Below, one piece after another: positions 36,376 through 45,371 of a stretch of DNA of 64,000 bases (position 1 is the first letter of the stretch; each line of letters begins with the position of its first letter). Under the pieces are notes generated by a model. It saw nothing but the letters and a program-made list of their open reading frames with translations, was not told the DNA's origin and ran no database searches. The position numbers and the translations under genes were made by a program. The DNA comes from Arcobacter sp. (GTDB taxonomy: Bacteria; Campylobacterota; Campylobacteria; Campylobacterales; Arcobacteraceae). The stretch spans positions 19,105 through 83,104 of the forward strand of contig QKDL01000010.1 of NCBI GenBank assembly GCA_003252105.1, written 5' to 3'.

Positions 36376-36544
36376 ACAGATTCGTTAAAATTAGCTTCTT
36401 AATAATTTTTCGGTATTATACCAAATTATTAAAAAATTACAAAGAACAATTCATTGTTATTTTTAGCAAAATTTAATTTTTGTGCTAAAAAAAAGATATA
36501 ACAACAAAGTCCCTTTTTAAATGGGACATTTTAAAAGGAATTTT

Positions 36545-37156
36545 TTGTTTACAGGTTTGATTCGAGAGATGGCTGAGGTAATCAGTTTTAAAAACAATTT
36601 TCTTACACTAAAAGCGAAATATAAAGCTAAAATTGGAGACTCTATTGCTGTAAATGGAGCTTGTTTAACTGTTGTTAGATTTACAAGTGATACTTTTACT
36701 GTGGAGCTTTCACCAGAATCTCAAAAAATTCTTGCAATGGAAAACTATAGAGGTAAGGTTCATATAGAACCAGCTATGATGATGGGTGATAGATTTGAAG
36801 GACATATTGTCCAAGGTCATGTGGATTGTTTAGGTACAATAAAGTCTATAAAAAACAATGGAAATTCAACTGATTATATTATCTCAATTCCTAGTGAGTA
36901 TGCAAAATATATTATTCCAAAAGGAAGTGTCACTATAGATGGAGTATCATTAACTGTAAATGAGGTTATGAAAGATTCATTTAGACTTACAATTATTCCC
37001 CACACTATTGATAACACTTTATTTAAAACTTACAAAGTGGGTTCAAAAGTAAATCTAGAAACAGATATGTTTGCTAGATATATTTATAATATGTTTAAAG
37101 GAAAAGATGAAGGATTGACTTGGGATAAAGTTGATTCAATTATGGCTTCGTATTAA
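36545..37156 (+). CDS. ribE: Riboflavin synthase, alpha subunit
   Basis: This enzyme dismutates two lumazine molecules into riboflavin. The two-fold repeat of the family is visible: GDSIAVNGACLTVV in the first half and GSVTIDGVSLTVNEV in the second. I chose the TTG at 36545 because it gives the classical N terminus LFTGLIREMAEV (MFTGLI in other bacteria) and has AAGGA 6 bases upstream; the ATG at 36521 would add eight residues that do not fit the family. The 3' end overlaps the convergent mreC by 17 bases. No FMN riboswitch was recognised upstream. Confidence 0.93.
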   Translation: MFTGLIREMAEVISFKNNFLTLKAKYKAKIGDSIAVNGACLTVVRFTSDTFTVELSPESQKILAMENYRGKVHIEPAMMMGDRFEGHIVQGHVDCLGTIKSIKNNGNSTDYIISIPSEYAKYIIPKGSVTIDGVSLTVNEVMKDSFRLTIIPHTIDNTLFKTYKVGSKVNLETDMFARYIYNMFKGKDEGLTWDKVDSIMASY

Positions 37157-37910
37157 TATCATTTTTTCTATAAATAAAAAAATTTTCCTCTTTTAGTACA
37201 TGTGCATAGGGTTGGATTAGAGCTTCTTGCATATCTTGCATTTTTGTTATGGATAATACTTTCCCAACTTTAAGCCCTTCAAAGAAGATATTATCCATAC
37301 CTGAAGTTATAACTTCATCCCCTTCATTTACTTCATAAATTATAGGGATGTATTTTATTTTTAAAAGACCTTGTTTTCCTGATGCATGGATGATTCCAGG
37401 GGCTTTATTATTTCCTATAAAAACTGCATAGTTACATTTTTCATTTCCATTTAATAAAGCTTTTGCTTTGTTATTGTCATTTACTACGATACCCGCAGCA
37501 TAGTTTTTAGAAATAAGACCTAAAATCTTACTATCTTCCATCGTGTAATCTAACCATACTTTGGTAAAATCATCAAAAGAGATATAAGAAAGTACATGTG
37601 AAAAAGTAACTTTTTCTTCATACTCTTTTTCTACACCAAGATTTTCTTTTATATTATTTAGTCTATTATTTGCTGATTGGTATAAAATTTTATAAGTTTT
37701 TAAATCAGCATTCTCTTTCTGAAGATTTTGAATTGTTGTTACTTGATAAAAATATTTTTGAGTTGTATTTACAATCGATATTGAAGTGTCTATATAAAAC
37801 TTTTTTATCGATGTAAATGGATTAAAATTTGTTGCAATTACTTTGTCTAATTCAAAAATATACCCTAAGCTAATTGCAACAAAAACAAGAAAAAAAATGA
37901 ATTTATTCAT
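37140..37910 (-). CDS. mreC: Rod shape-determining protein MreC
   Basis: MreC is a periplasmic, membrane-anchored scaffold of the elongasome. Residues 1-18 are a signal-anchor (FIFFLVFVAISLGYIF). A coiled coil follows (about 55-95, LQKENADLKTYKILYQ), then beta domains with the family pattern VNDNNKAKALL and GDEVITSGMDNIFFEGLKVG. It is 256 residues, short but normal for Campylobacterota. The start lies inside mreB (8-base overlap). The 3' end overlaps ribE. Confidence 0.93.
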   Translation of the reverse strand: MNKFIFFLVFVAISLGYIFELDKVIATNFNPFTSIKKFYIDTSISIVNTTQKYFYQVTTIQNLQKENADLKTYKILYQSANNRLNNIKENLGVEKEYEEKVTFSHVLSYISFDDFTKVWLDYTMEDSKILGLISKNYAAGIVVNDNNKAKALLNGNEKCNYAVFIGNNKAPGIIHASGKQGLLKIKYIPIIYEVNEGDEVITSGMDNIFFEGLKVGKVLSITKMQDMQEALIQPYAHVLKEENFFIYRKNDINTKP

Positions 37911-38934
37911 TTGTAATTAATTTTAGTAAATCATCCTGATCTAAAACATTACTTGTACCATAAGCAACAGCTAATAATGGCTCTTCGGCAACTTTTACAG
38001 GTAATTTGATAATATCTGATAGATATTTGTCTAAACCTCTAATTAAAGCACCACCACCAGTTAGGATAACACCATTATCTACAATATCTCCTGCTAAATC
38101 AGGTGGCATATCTTCTAACACTGATCTTACTGCTGATACAATCTCTCGTAAAGGTTCTTTGATAGCTGTTCTAACTCCTTCACTTCCTAGTTCAATTGTT
38201 GAAAGTAAACCAGAGTTATCTCTACCTTTTACTTTGATTTTTAATTCTTGGTCTTGTTTGATAGCTGAACCAATTTCGATTTTGATATTTTCTGCTGTTC
38301 TTTCCCCAATGTATAGGTTATAGTTTTGTCTTACATATTCCATAATTGATTTGTCAAATTTATCACCAGCTACTTTAATTGATTTAGATAATACAAGTCC
38401 CCCAAGAGAAGTTACACCAATCTCAGTTGTACCACCACCAATATCAACAACAACATAACCAGATGGATCAGCAACAGGAATACCAGCACCAATAGCAGCT
38501 GCCATTGGTTCTTCTACAAGAAATACTTCTCTTGCTCCTGCACTTAAAGCTGATTCTTTTACCGCTTTTCTTTCAACTTGAGTAATACCAAAAGGGATAC
38601 AGATAATTATTCTTGGTCTGATAAACGATTTTCTAGCGTGAGCTTTTTCGATAAAATATCTAATCATCATCTCTGTCATTTCAAAGTCAGCAATAACTCC
38701 ATCTTTCATAGGACGTACCGCTTGAATATTAAGTGGCGTTTTACCAATCATTTGTTTAGCTTCTTGCCCAACTGCTAAAATCTTATCTTTTCCATATCTA
38801 TTACTTTGTACTGCTACAACTGAAGGTTCATTTATAATGATACCTTTTCCTTTTACTGACACAATTGTATTTGCAGTACCTAAATCTATCGCCATATCAT
38901 TAGAAAATAGACCAATTAATTTATCAAACAACAT
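37903..38934 (-). CDS. mreB: Rod shape-determining protein MreB
   Basis: MreB is the actin-like filament protein directing cell-wall growth. The phosphate-1 motif DLGTANTIVSVKGKGI, the phosphate-2 motif VVDIGGGTTEIGVTSLG and the adenosine motif LTGGGALIRGLDKYL are all present. The length (343) is normal. It follows clpX by 12 bases and overlaps mreC. The pair mreB-mreC downstream of clpX is typical of this phylum. Confidence 0.98.
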   Translation of the reverse strand: MLFDKLIGLFSNDMAIDLGTANTIVSVKGKGIIINEPSVVAVQSNRYGKDKILAVGQEAKQMIGKTPLNIQAVRPMKDGVIADFEMTEMMIRYFIEKAHARKSFIRPRIIICIPFGITQVERKAVKESALSAGAREVFLVEEPMAAAIGAGIPVADPSGYVVVDIGGGTTEIGVTSLGGLVLSKSIKVAGDKFDKSIMEYVRQNYNLYIGERTAENIKIEIGSAIKQDQELKIKVKGRDNSGLLSTIELGSEGVRTAIKEPLREIVSAVRSVLEDMPPDLAGDIVDNGVILTGGGALIRGLDKYLSDIIKLPVKVAEEPLLAVAYGTSNVLDQDDLLKLITNE

Positions 38935-38946
38935 ATCAAATCCTCT

Positions 38947-40167
38947 TTAAGCTATTTTAGGTTCTTTTTTTAGTGTAACTACCTCTTTCGTGATTGTTAC
39001 AGTTTTATCTTTATACGATGGAAGATCATACATAATATCAAGCATAATATCTTCTAAAATTGATCTTAATCCTCTTGCTCCAGTTTTTCTTTCAATTGCT
39101 AGTTTTGCAACTTCTTTTAGAGCATCTTTTTCAAATTCTAATTTTACACCATCAAGATTGAAAAGTTTGATGTATTGTTTAACTAAAGCATTTTTAGGTT
39201 CAGTTAAAATATGTACCATATCATCTTCACTAATTTCATTTAATGTTGCTATCATATGAAGTCTTCCTATAAGTTCAGGAATAAGTCCATATTTAACTAA
39301 GTCATGAGCTTCAACATCAGAGATTATGGCATCATCAGTTTTGCTTTTTTTCTCTTGATTAAAACCTAAAACATTTCCACCTTTTTTCTTTTTGATGATA
39401 TCTTCAAGACCATCAAAAGCACCACCACAAATAAATAAAATATTTGTTGTATCAACTTGGATAGCATCTTGACCAGGGTGTTTTCTTCCCCCTTTAGGTG
39501 GAACATTTACCAAAGAACCCTCTACTATTTTAAGTAGTGCTTGCTGTACACCTTCACCTGATACATCTCTCGTGATTGATCTGTTTTCACTCATACGTGC
39601 TACTTTATCAACTTCATCTATAAAGATAATACCAGTTTCAGCTTTTTTTACATCACCATTTGCAGCTTGTAAAAGTCTTGTTACCACATTTTCAACATCA
39701 TCACCAACATATCCAGCTTCTGTTAAACTTGTAGCATCTGCAATTGCTAAAGGAACATCAAGATATTTTGCTATTGTTTGAGCCAGTAGTGTTTTACCAG
39801 AACCAGTAGGTCCTATTAAAAGAACATTTGATTTATTGATTTCTGTATCATCATCTTCAAGTTCATCTTTTCTAAAAATTCTTTTATAGTGGTTATATAC
39901 TGCAACAGATAAAACTTTTTTTGCTCTGTTCTGACCAACTACATAATCATCTAAAATCTCTTTTAATTGTGCAGGCGTTCTTAACTCTAATTCTTTTGTT
40001 ATCTCTTCAGAAGAATACTCTTCCTCATCATCGTCAGATTTTGCTCCTGTCATAATTTCGTAAGCTGCATTTACGCAAGCTTTACAAATACAAGCATTGT
40101 CTCCTGATATTATCGGGTTCTCATTAGAGTCAGGAGATCCACAAAAATCACATTCTAATTTACTCAT
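38947..40167 (-). CDS. clpX: ATP-dependent Clp protease ATP-binding subunit ClpX
   Basis: ClpX unfolds proteins for ClpP. The N-terminal zinc finger shows CDFCG and CICKAC. The AAA+ core shows Walker [12 protein letters not shown], the Walker B motif [12 protein letters not shown] and the sensor region. The tripeptide in pore loop GYVGDDVE is the usual substrate-gripping loop. The length (406) is typical. It starts 14 bases after lpxA ends. Confidence 0.97.
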   Translation of the reverse strand: MSKLECDFCGSPDSNENPIISGDNACICKACVNAAYEIMTGAKSDDDEEEYSSEEITKELELRTPAQLKEILDDYVVGQNRAKKVLSVAVYNHYKRIFRKDELEDDDTEINKSNVLLIGPTGSGKTLLAQTIAKYLDVPLAIADATSLTEAGYVGDDVENVVTRLLQAANGDVKKAETGIIFIDEVDKVARMSENRSITRDVSGEGVQQALLKIVEGSLVNVPPKGGRKHPGQDAIQVDTTNILFICGGAFDGLEDIIKKKKGGNVLGFNQEKKSKTDDAIISDVEAHDLVKYGLIPELIGRLHMIATLNEISEDDMVHILTEPKNALVKQYIKLFNLDGVKLEFEKDALKEVAKLAIERKTGARGLRSILEDIMLDIMYDLPSYKDKTVTITKEVVTLKKEPKIA

Positions 40168-40181
40168 ATAAAAAAATTCTC

Positions 40182-40964
40182 CTATTTTCTATTAAAAGGT
40201 ATGCCTCTTTTAGTATTTAGCACAAAATTTGCTAACTCTAAAACATATCTATTGTCATTTGTTTCAATAAGCTTTTTTGCTATATCTGAAATAGGATACC
40301 CTGATTCAAAAATAGCTTTATATGCTTTTTTAATCTCATCTATGTCACTTCTATTCTCAAGTCTTCTTCTAAGACCGTTTAAGTTTAGACCTCTTAAAAC
40401 AGCACGATTTCCTTCTGCTAAACAAAAAGGTGGAATATCTTGGGTAATTACTGAACCTCCAGCAATCATAACATTTGAACCAATTTTACAAAATTGATGA
40501 ACAGGTGTTAATCCACCTACAACTACATGGTCATCTATTTCTACATGACCAGCAAGTGTTGCTACATTTGCAAAAATACAATTATTTCCAACTATTACAT
40601 CGTGAGCAACGTGGGTATATCCCATGAATAGGTTGTTATCTCCTATTTTAGTTATAGAACCACCACCTTGTGTTCCTGGATTAAACAAAGTATATTCTCT
40701 GATTTTATTATTGTTCCCAATAACTAGTTCTACATCTTCTCCACCAAACTTTAAATCTTGTGGAATTGAACCAAGTGTTGCATGAGAAAAAATTTGGTTA
40801 TTTTCTCCAATAGTCGTTTTCCCTTCGATAAGAGTGTGACTTGCAATTGTAGTACCATTGCCAATTTTTACATCTTTGCCAATAACCGTATAAGCACCAA
40901 TTGTGATATCATCACCAAGTTGTGCTCCATCTTCAATAATAGCTGTTTTGTGAATATTATTCAT
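40182..40964 (-). CDS. lpxA: Acyl-ACP:UDP-N-acetylglucosamine O-acyltransferase
   Basis: LpxA adds the first acyl chain to UDP-GlcNAc in lipid A synthesis. The left-handed beta-helix is seen as hexapeptide repeats ([17 protein letters not shown]). The catalytic-type His lies in [14 protein letters not shown] helical C-terminal tail follows ([20 protein letters not shown]). It has 260 residues and lies 11 bases after fabZ. Confidence 0.97.
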   Translation of the reverse strand: MNNIHKTAIIEDGAQLGDDITIGAYTVIGKDVKIGNGTTIASHTLIEGKTTIGENNQIFSHATLGSIPQDLKFGGEDVELVIGNNNKIREYTLFNPGTQGGGSITKIGDNNLFMGYTHVAHDVIVGNNCIFANVATLAGHVEIDDHVVVGGLTPVHQFCKIGSNVMIAGGSVITQDIPPFCLAEGNRAVLRGLNLNGLRRRLENRSDIDEIKKAYKAIFESGYPISDIAKKLIETNDNRYVLELANFVLNTKRGIPFNRK

Positions 40965-40975
40965 TCGATTAAACT

Positions 40976-41419
40976 TTATTTATCTACTATCATAGCTTTT
41001 AGTTCTGCTTCAGCAACTAAAGCATCATCTACATAAGCTTTACCATCAAGAACGATTAGCGTTCCTCTTAATTTTTTGATTTCAATTCTATATTCTAATT
41101 TGTCACCAGGTTTAACAGGACTTCTAAATTTAGCTTTATCAATACTCATAAAATATATAACTTTTTTAGCTAATTCCTCTTTTGATAGGTCATTGCTTTT
41201 TAGTGCTAAAACTCCACCAGCTTGTGCCATACCTTCAAGGATTAATACTCCTGGATAGATTGGATGACCTGGGAAGTGCCCCATAAATGCAGGCTCACTA
41301 ATTGAGATATTTTTGTATCCAGTAACTGATTTTCCTTTTTCCATCTCAGTGATTCTATCTACTAATAAAAAAGGGTATCTATGTGGTAAAATATCTTGAA
41401 TTTCCATTACATCTAACAT
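40976..41419 (-). CDS. fabZ: (3R)-hydroxyacyl-ACP dehydratase FabZ
   Basis: FabZ dehydrates hydroxyacyl-ACP in fatty-acid elongation. The hot-dog fold catalytic pair is in [19 protein letters not shown]: the His follows PG and the Glu lies in LILEG. Residues 6-20 show the usual start [14 protein letters not shown]. It is 147 residues. It lies between lpxB and lpxA, a common arrangement linking fatty-acid and lipid A synthesis. Confidence 0.97.
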   Translation of the reverse strand: MLDVMEIQDILPHRYPFLLVDRITEMEKGKSVTGYKNISISEPAFMGHFPGHPIYPGVLILEGMAQAGGVLALKSNDLSKEELAKKVIYFMSIDKAKFRSPVKPGDKLEYRIEIKKLRGTLIVLDGKAYVDDALVAEAELKAMIVDK

Positions 41420-41471
41420 TCTTATATTCCTATGTCTGTTTTAAAAATCATATATTTTATCCAAAACAAAA

Positions 41472-42515
41472 TTAGTTTTGAATTATTTTTGCAACATTTT
41501 TAGAGCTGCCATATTTTAAATACTCTCTTAACACTGAAACCTTTTTTGAAAACTCTTTTCTATCCATGTTTTGATACTCTTCGTATAAGTTCTCTACGGT
41601 AACATCTTCTTGTAAAAATTCTTTATGAATAATATCCTTACCCATTTTTTCAAAAAAGATATTAGATAGACCAATATATGGAAGTTTTACAAACTTCCTA
41701 CCTATAAAATAATCAAGTTTTTTTGCTATATAACATAAGGTAAAAGGTGTACCAATAAGAGCAGTTTCAAGTGTAGCAGTTCCTGAACAAATAAATCCAA
41801 ATTCTGCTTCATAAATCTCTTTATGTGTATCATTTGAAATTTTAAAATTTTCTAAATTTCCATAAGTTTTTTTTATATATTCTTTATCAAACTTTGATGG
41901 AATAATCAAAACATGTTCTTTATCTTTTATTTTAGAGCTTAGTTCTCTAAAAATTGGCATAAGATTTGTAATTTCTGTTTTTCTGCTCCCTGGCATATAA
42001 ACTATTTTGCCACTATTTATAAGTTCTTGTTTGAAATTTTTTATCTCATCTAAAAGTGGATGTCCTACATATGTGATTTTATTTTTATCATTGTAGATTT
42101 CACTTTCAAAAGGGATGATAGAACAAAGTTTATCACAATACTTTTCTAGTTTTTCAACTCTTTTTCTTTTCCAAGCCCAAGCTTGAGGTAAAATATAATA
42201 AATAATCTCTTTATTTGGATATGTTTGTCGAAGTTTTTTTGCTAAGGGCAGATTAAATCCTGAGCTATCCATTAGTAAAACCTTATCGCAGTCCCTAGCA
42301 AGTTCTACTAACTCATCTCTTAGTTTAAAAAAGAATCGTATTTTTTTTATAGCATCAACAAATCCCATAATAGCAAGGTGTGAAAGGTCATAAAGGGGAA
42401 TTCCTAACTCTTTGTCAAAAACCCCTTTTAGTTCTATATTTTGATCTAAATGTTTTACAAGTTCTTTTAAATGGATATTTGATGAAGTTTCAAGTGCACT
42501 TACTAAAAGCTTCAT
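41472..42515 (-). CDS. lpxB: Lipid-A-disaccharide synthase
   Basis: LpxB joins UDP-diacylglucosamine and lipid X. The GT19 features include MDSSGFNLPLAKKLR, YYILPQAWAWKRKRVEKL, VGHPLLDE, PGSRKTEI and the late SGTATLETALIGTPFTLCY. At 347 residues it is somewhat short but normal for this phylum. The start lies inside the end of queH (4-base overlap). Confidence 0.95.
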   Translation of the reverse strand: MKLLVSALETSSNIHLKELVKHLDQNIELKGVFDKELGIPLYDLSHLAIMGFVDAIKKIRFFFKLRDELVELARDCDKVLLMDSSGFNLPLAKKLRQTYPNKEIIYYILPQAWAWKRKRVEKLEKYCDKLCSIIPFESEIYNDKNKITYVGHPLLDEIKNFKQELINSGKIVYMPGSRKTEITNLMPIFRELSSKIKDKEHVLIIPSKFDKEYIKKTYGNLENFKISNDTHKEIYEAEFGFICSGTATLETALIGTPFTLCYIAKKLDYFIGRKFVKLPYIGLSNIFFEKMGKDIIHKEFLQEDVTVENLYEEYQNMDRKEFSKKVSVLREYLKYGSSKNVAKIIQN

Positions 42516-43585
42516 ATAATCACTTCTTTTACATCTTCATAAACTATAGAATCTATTTCAAATTCATATTTTCCATCTATTACTTCATCTACTACAACTA
42601 TTGTAGATAAGCCATAAGGATTGTTTGTAACTTTATCTCTAATGTTTAGTTCCGATTCAAAAGTAGGGGGATTAAACATCAAATCTTTTACACTTCTATA
42701 TGTACTATTTCCTATCTCATTAAATCTTGTTAGAGGTAAAATTTTTACTTCATCTCTATTTAGATAATAAATTTCATCTTTATCATAGATGATTCTTCCA
42801 TTTGTTTTATGTTTACCCAACACTGAATAACATAAAAAATAAGAGGGAATGATTTTCCTATCAATTTTTGTAAGACCACTTAACAATCTATAGTTTAAAA
42901 ATCTTTGTTTGATTATTTTAAATGGTATATCTTTTGCTTCTAAATCATCTCTTTTTCTATATAGTTCTAATCTACTTTCAATTGATTCAGGAACAATTTG
43001 ATTTGAAATTGGGGAAAACATCTCATCCATAATTTTATCTTGGTGCTCTCTTTGTGCAGTTAGTGCATAGATACAACCACAATAGTTTTGTCTATATAGT
43101 GAGTTTTCTTTTACAACTTCACCTTGTTCTTGTGTACCATTTCCGCTTCTATAATCTTTGAAAATAAATTGGCAGTTGTATTTTTCTTCTAGTTCTTTTC
43201 CTATTTTTTCTAATTTATCTTGAGATTTTTTAGGAGAAATAAGTAATGAAGTAGTAAATTTGTTATGTCCTAATTTTAAAGCTTTTTTTACACTAACTTC
43301 AAGTCTATCATCAAAACACACAGTGCATCTGTCACCTTTTTCCGGTTCGTTTTCTAGTCCTTTTACTTTTTTTAGCCATTCTTTTAGGTTATATGGTCCT
43401 TCAAGTAAAGTTATTCCAAGTTTTTTACAAGAGTATTCAACGTCTAAATATCGTAATCTATACTCCTCATAAGGATGTATATTTGGATCGTAAAAGAAAC
43501 CTACAAGCTCTTCATTAGGAAAATCTTCCCTAAGCTTTTCTAAAAAATAATGAGAATCAACTGCACAGCAAATATGAACTAACAA
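42512..43585 (-). CDS. queH: Epoxyqueuosine reductase QueH family protein
   Basis: QueH converts epoxyqueuosine to queuosine in tRNA, replacing the unrelated QueG. The N terminus LVHICCAVDSHYF holds the paired Cys of the metal site, followed by a DPNIHPYEEYRLR motif, GDRCTVCFDDRL, and RQNYCGCIYAL: the Cys set expected for the [4Fe-4S] cluster and adjacent metal site. The first 200 residues match the family; the remaining 150 are an extension I do not recognise. It is the first gene of the envelope operon and overlaps lpxB by 4 bases. Confidence 0.88.
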   Translation of the reverse strand: MLVHICCAVDSHYFLEKLREDFPNEELVGFFYDPNIHPYEEYRLRYLDVEYSCKKLGITLLEGPYNLKEWLKKVKGLENEPEKGDRCTVCFDDRLEVSVKKALKLGHNKFTTSLLISPKKSQDKLEKIGKELEEKYNCQFIFKDYRSGNGTQEQGEVVKENSLYRQNYCGCIYALTAQREHQDKIMDEMFSPISNQIVPESIESRLELYRKRDDLEAKDIPFKIIKQRFLNYRLLSGLTKIDRKIIPSYFLCYSVLGKHKTNGRIIYDKDEIYYLNRDEVKILPLTRFNEIGNSTYRSVKDLMFNPPTFESELNIRDKVTNNPYGLSTIVVVDEVIDGKYEFEIDSIVYEDVKEVII

Positions 43586-43607
43586 AAACTACCTTTGATG
43601 ATTTTTT

Positions 43608-44030
43608 TTGTATTATAGTGAAATTTTTTATAACAAAGGATTAGGTATAAAAACTATATTTGCAATTATAATTACAATTTTTATATTTTTTGGCTGTGCA
43701 AATAGACAACCGAAACTGGTTTCGAGTGCAACAATTTTGATAAAAACACCCACTATGAAGTTTTATGATAAAGGTTTCATCTCAAAATATAGTGACCATA
43801 TTAATGTACAAATCTTTTCTGCAGGAAGTGTTATTTTAAATTTAGATATTTTTGATAATAGGGTTTGTAAAGATACTTTTAGTTGTGAGATAAATAGCTC
43901 TTTTAATAAAAAGTATCTTGATAAAAGTTACAAAGATAGTTTTTTAAAAGAACTATTCAGTCAAAATAAAAAACAAATTATCCATAGGGACAAAAAGAAT
44001 AATATTTTAATAAAAATCTTAAAAGATTAA
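43608..44030 (+). CDS. Putative lipoprotein
   Basis: The N terminus holds a hydrophobic signal with lipobox FFGC (FAIIITIFIFFGC). The body has an ordered beta-type pattern (ATILIKTPTMKFYDKGF, INVQIFSAGSVILNLDIF) and two Cys. The start is uncertain: the only start codon upstream is a TTG at 43608 with a weak ribosome site, giving ten residues before the hydrophobic region. The end overlaps the convergent dehydrogenase gene by 4 bases. The pattern resembles lipoproteins common in Campylobacterota, but I cannot name it. Confidence 0.72.
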   Translation: MYYSEIFYNKGLGIKTIFAIIITIFIFFGCANRQPKLVSSATILIKTPTMKFYDKGFISKYSDHINVQIFSAGSVILNLDIFDNRVCKDTFSCEINSSFNKKYLDKSYKDSFLKELFSQNKKQIIHRDKKNNILIKILKD

Positions 44031-45229
44031 ATACCTTTTTTTAGTTTTGAATAACCTGTTTTGATCAGTTTTAATAAAGGTTTTCTATATGAACTAAAAA
44101 CATAATGTTTTATTTCATATGCAAGTCTTCCTTTTACATGGAATAAGTCATAAATACTTCCTGCTGCATATTTCCCACCAAGAGCAATTAATATACCTTC
44201 AAGTTTTGGATCACAAGGGATTAGTTTTTTATTTTTTATCATATTTAAAACATTTTTACCTGCATTTGTTCCACTGATTCTCGCAATTGTTACATTTGGA
44301 GGCATTAGTTCACCTTTTTGATTTCTAATCTCTGCTGCATCACCGATAGCAAAAATGTGGTCATCTTTGTCACTTTGCATAAATTCATTTACAATGATTT
44401 GACCTTTTGGATTTAGGCTTACATCTAACTCTTCAGTGATTTTATTTGCTTCTACCCCACCAGTAAAGATTAAAAATGAGTTGTAGATTTTTGTACCATT
44501 TGAAAGATAAGCAAAACCATCTTCACATTTTTGAAGTTTTGTATTAGTAATAACATTGATTCCTAACTCTTTTAATCTGTTATGGGAAATCTCAATAAGT
44601 TTTGAATGTAGTCCCGGTAAGATTGTATCCGAACTACTAATCAATGAGATTTTTAAGTTATCACAACTGAAATTTCCTCTTTTGAAAAACATTTTAGAGT
44701 TGTATGCCATCTCTGCTGCTATTTCAACTCCCGATAAACCAGCACCTACAACTACGATGTGAGTATCGTCACATTTTTTTGCTTCATCTTGAATTTTTTT
44801 AAATAATTGATTCTCAAAACTTTGTTTAAAATACATTGCCCAGTGAAGTTTTTTGATATCGTGGGCATTATTTAAACCTGGAATTTGTGGTGGGAAAAAA
44901 GTCCTTGTCCCCGTAGCAATGATTAAATAATCATATTCAACTATCTCTTCCTCTTCTGTAAAGATTTTTTTACTTTCTTGGTCTATTCTTCTAACTTTTA
45001 GATTTTTATACTCTAAATAGCTGTGATTACAACCTTTTGTAAGTGTTGTTAAATCAATCGTAACATCTGCAATATTTGATTTGTTTGCAATTAAATCATA
45101 AACTTCTGGTTGTAGATTGTGAAATGTATGTTTATCTATTAGAGTGATTTTTATATTTTTGTTTTTTACAAGTTCTCTTAGGGCATAGATACCCGCGTAT
45201 CCTCCACCAATAATTACTACCTTATCCAT
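44027..45229 (-). CDS. Type II NADH dehydrogenase-like FAD-dependent oxidoreductase
   Basis: Two Rossmann motifs are seen: the N-terminal FAD motif KVVIIGGGYAGIYAL and the NAD(P) motif HIVVVGAGLSGVEIAAEM, plus the FAD-side motif FAIGDAAEIR. This order fits NDH-2 or sulfide:quinone oxidoreductase-like proteins; the absence of the SQR redox Cys pair makes NDH-2 more likely. I chose the ATG at 45229, which has AAGGA 8 bases before it; an ATG further upstream would add eight residues. If NDH-2 it feeds NADH electrons to quinone, which matters because the complex I here lacks an NADH module. Confidence 0.82.
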   Translation of the reverse strand: MDKVVIIGGGYAGIYALRELVKNKNIKITLIDKHTFHNLQPEVYDLIANKSNIADVTIDLTTLTKGCNHSYLEYKNLKVRRIDQESKKIFTEEEEIVEYDYLIIATGTRTFFPPQIPGLNNAHDIKKLHWAMYFKQSFENQLFKKIQDEAKKCDDTHIVVVGAGLSGVEIAAEMAYNSKMFFKRGNFSCDNLKISLISSSDTILPGLHSKLIEISHNRLKELGINVITNTKLQKCEDGFAYLSNGTKIYNSFLIFTGGVEANKITEELDVSLNPKGQIIVNEFMQSDKDDHIFAIGDAAEIRNQKGELMPPNVTIARISGTNAGKNVLNMIKNKKLIPCDPKLEGILIALGGKYAAGSIYDLFHVKGRLAYEIKHYVFSSYRKPLLKLIKTGYSKLKKGI

Positions 45230-45371
45230 ATTCTCGTCCTTCATTTTGTACATATTTAGGTTAAATTTAATCGAATACTACACAAATTTTATAGCCTAAA
45301 TATAGCCAGTATCGCAATATTACAAAAAAAGTATTAAAAAAAAAAGAGATTTTGTTATGTAGTTTAAATAA

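Noticed and set aside
36452..36495. TTTTTAGC/GCTAAAAA near-palindrome before ribE
   Set aside because: Very AT-rich with a bulged stem; not distinguishable from chance.
36521..36544. Upstream ATG for ribE
   Set aside because: It adds eight residues before the conserved MFTGLI-type start, and the ribosome site belongs to the TTG at 36545.
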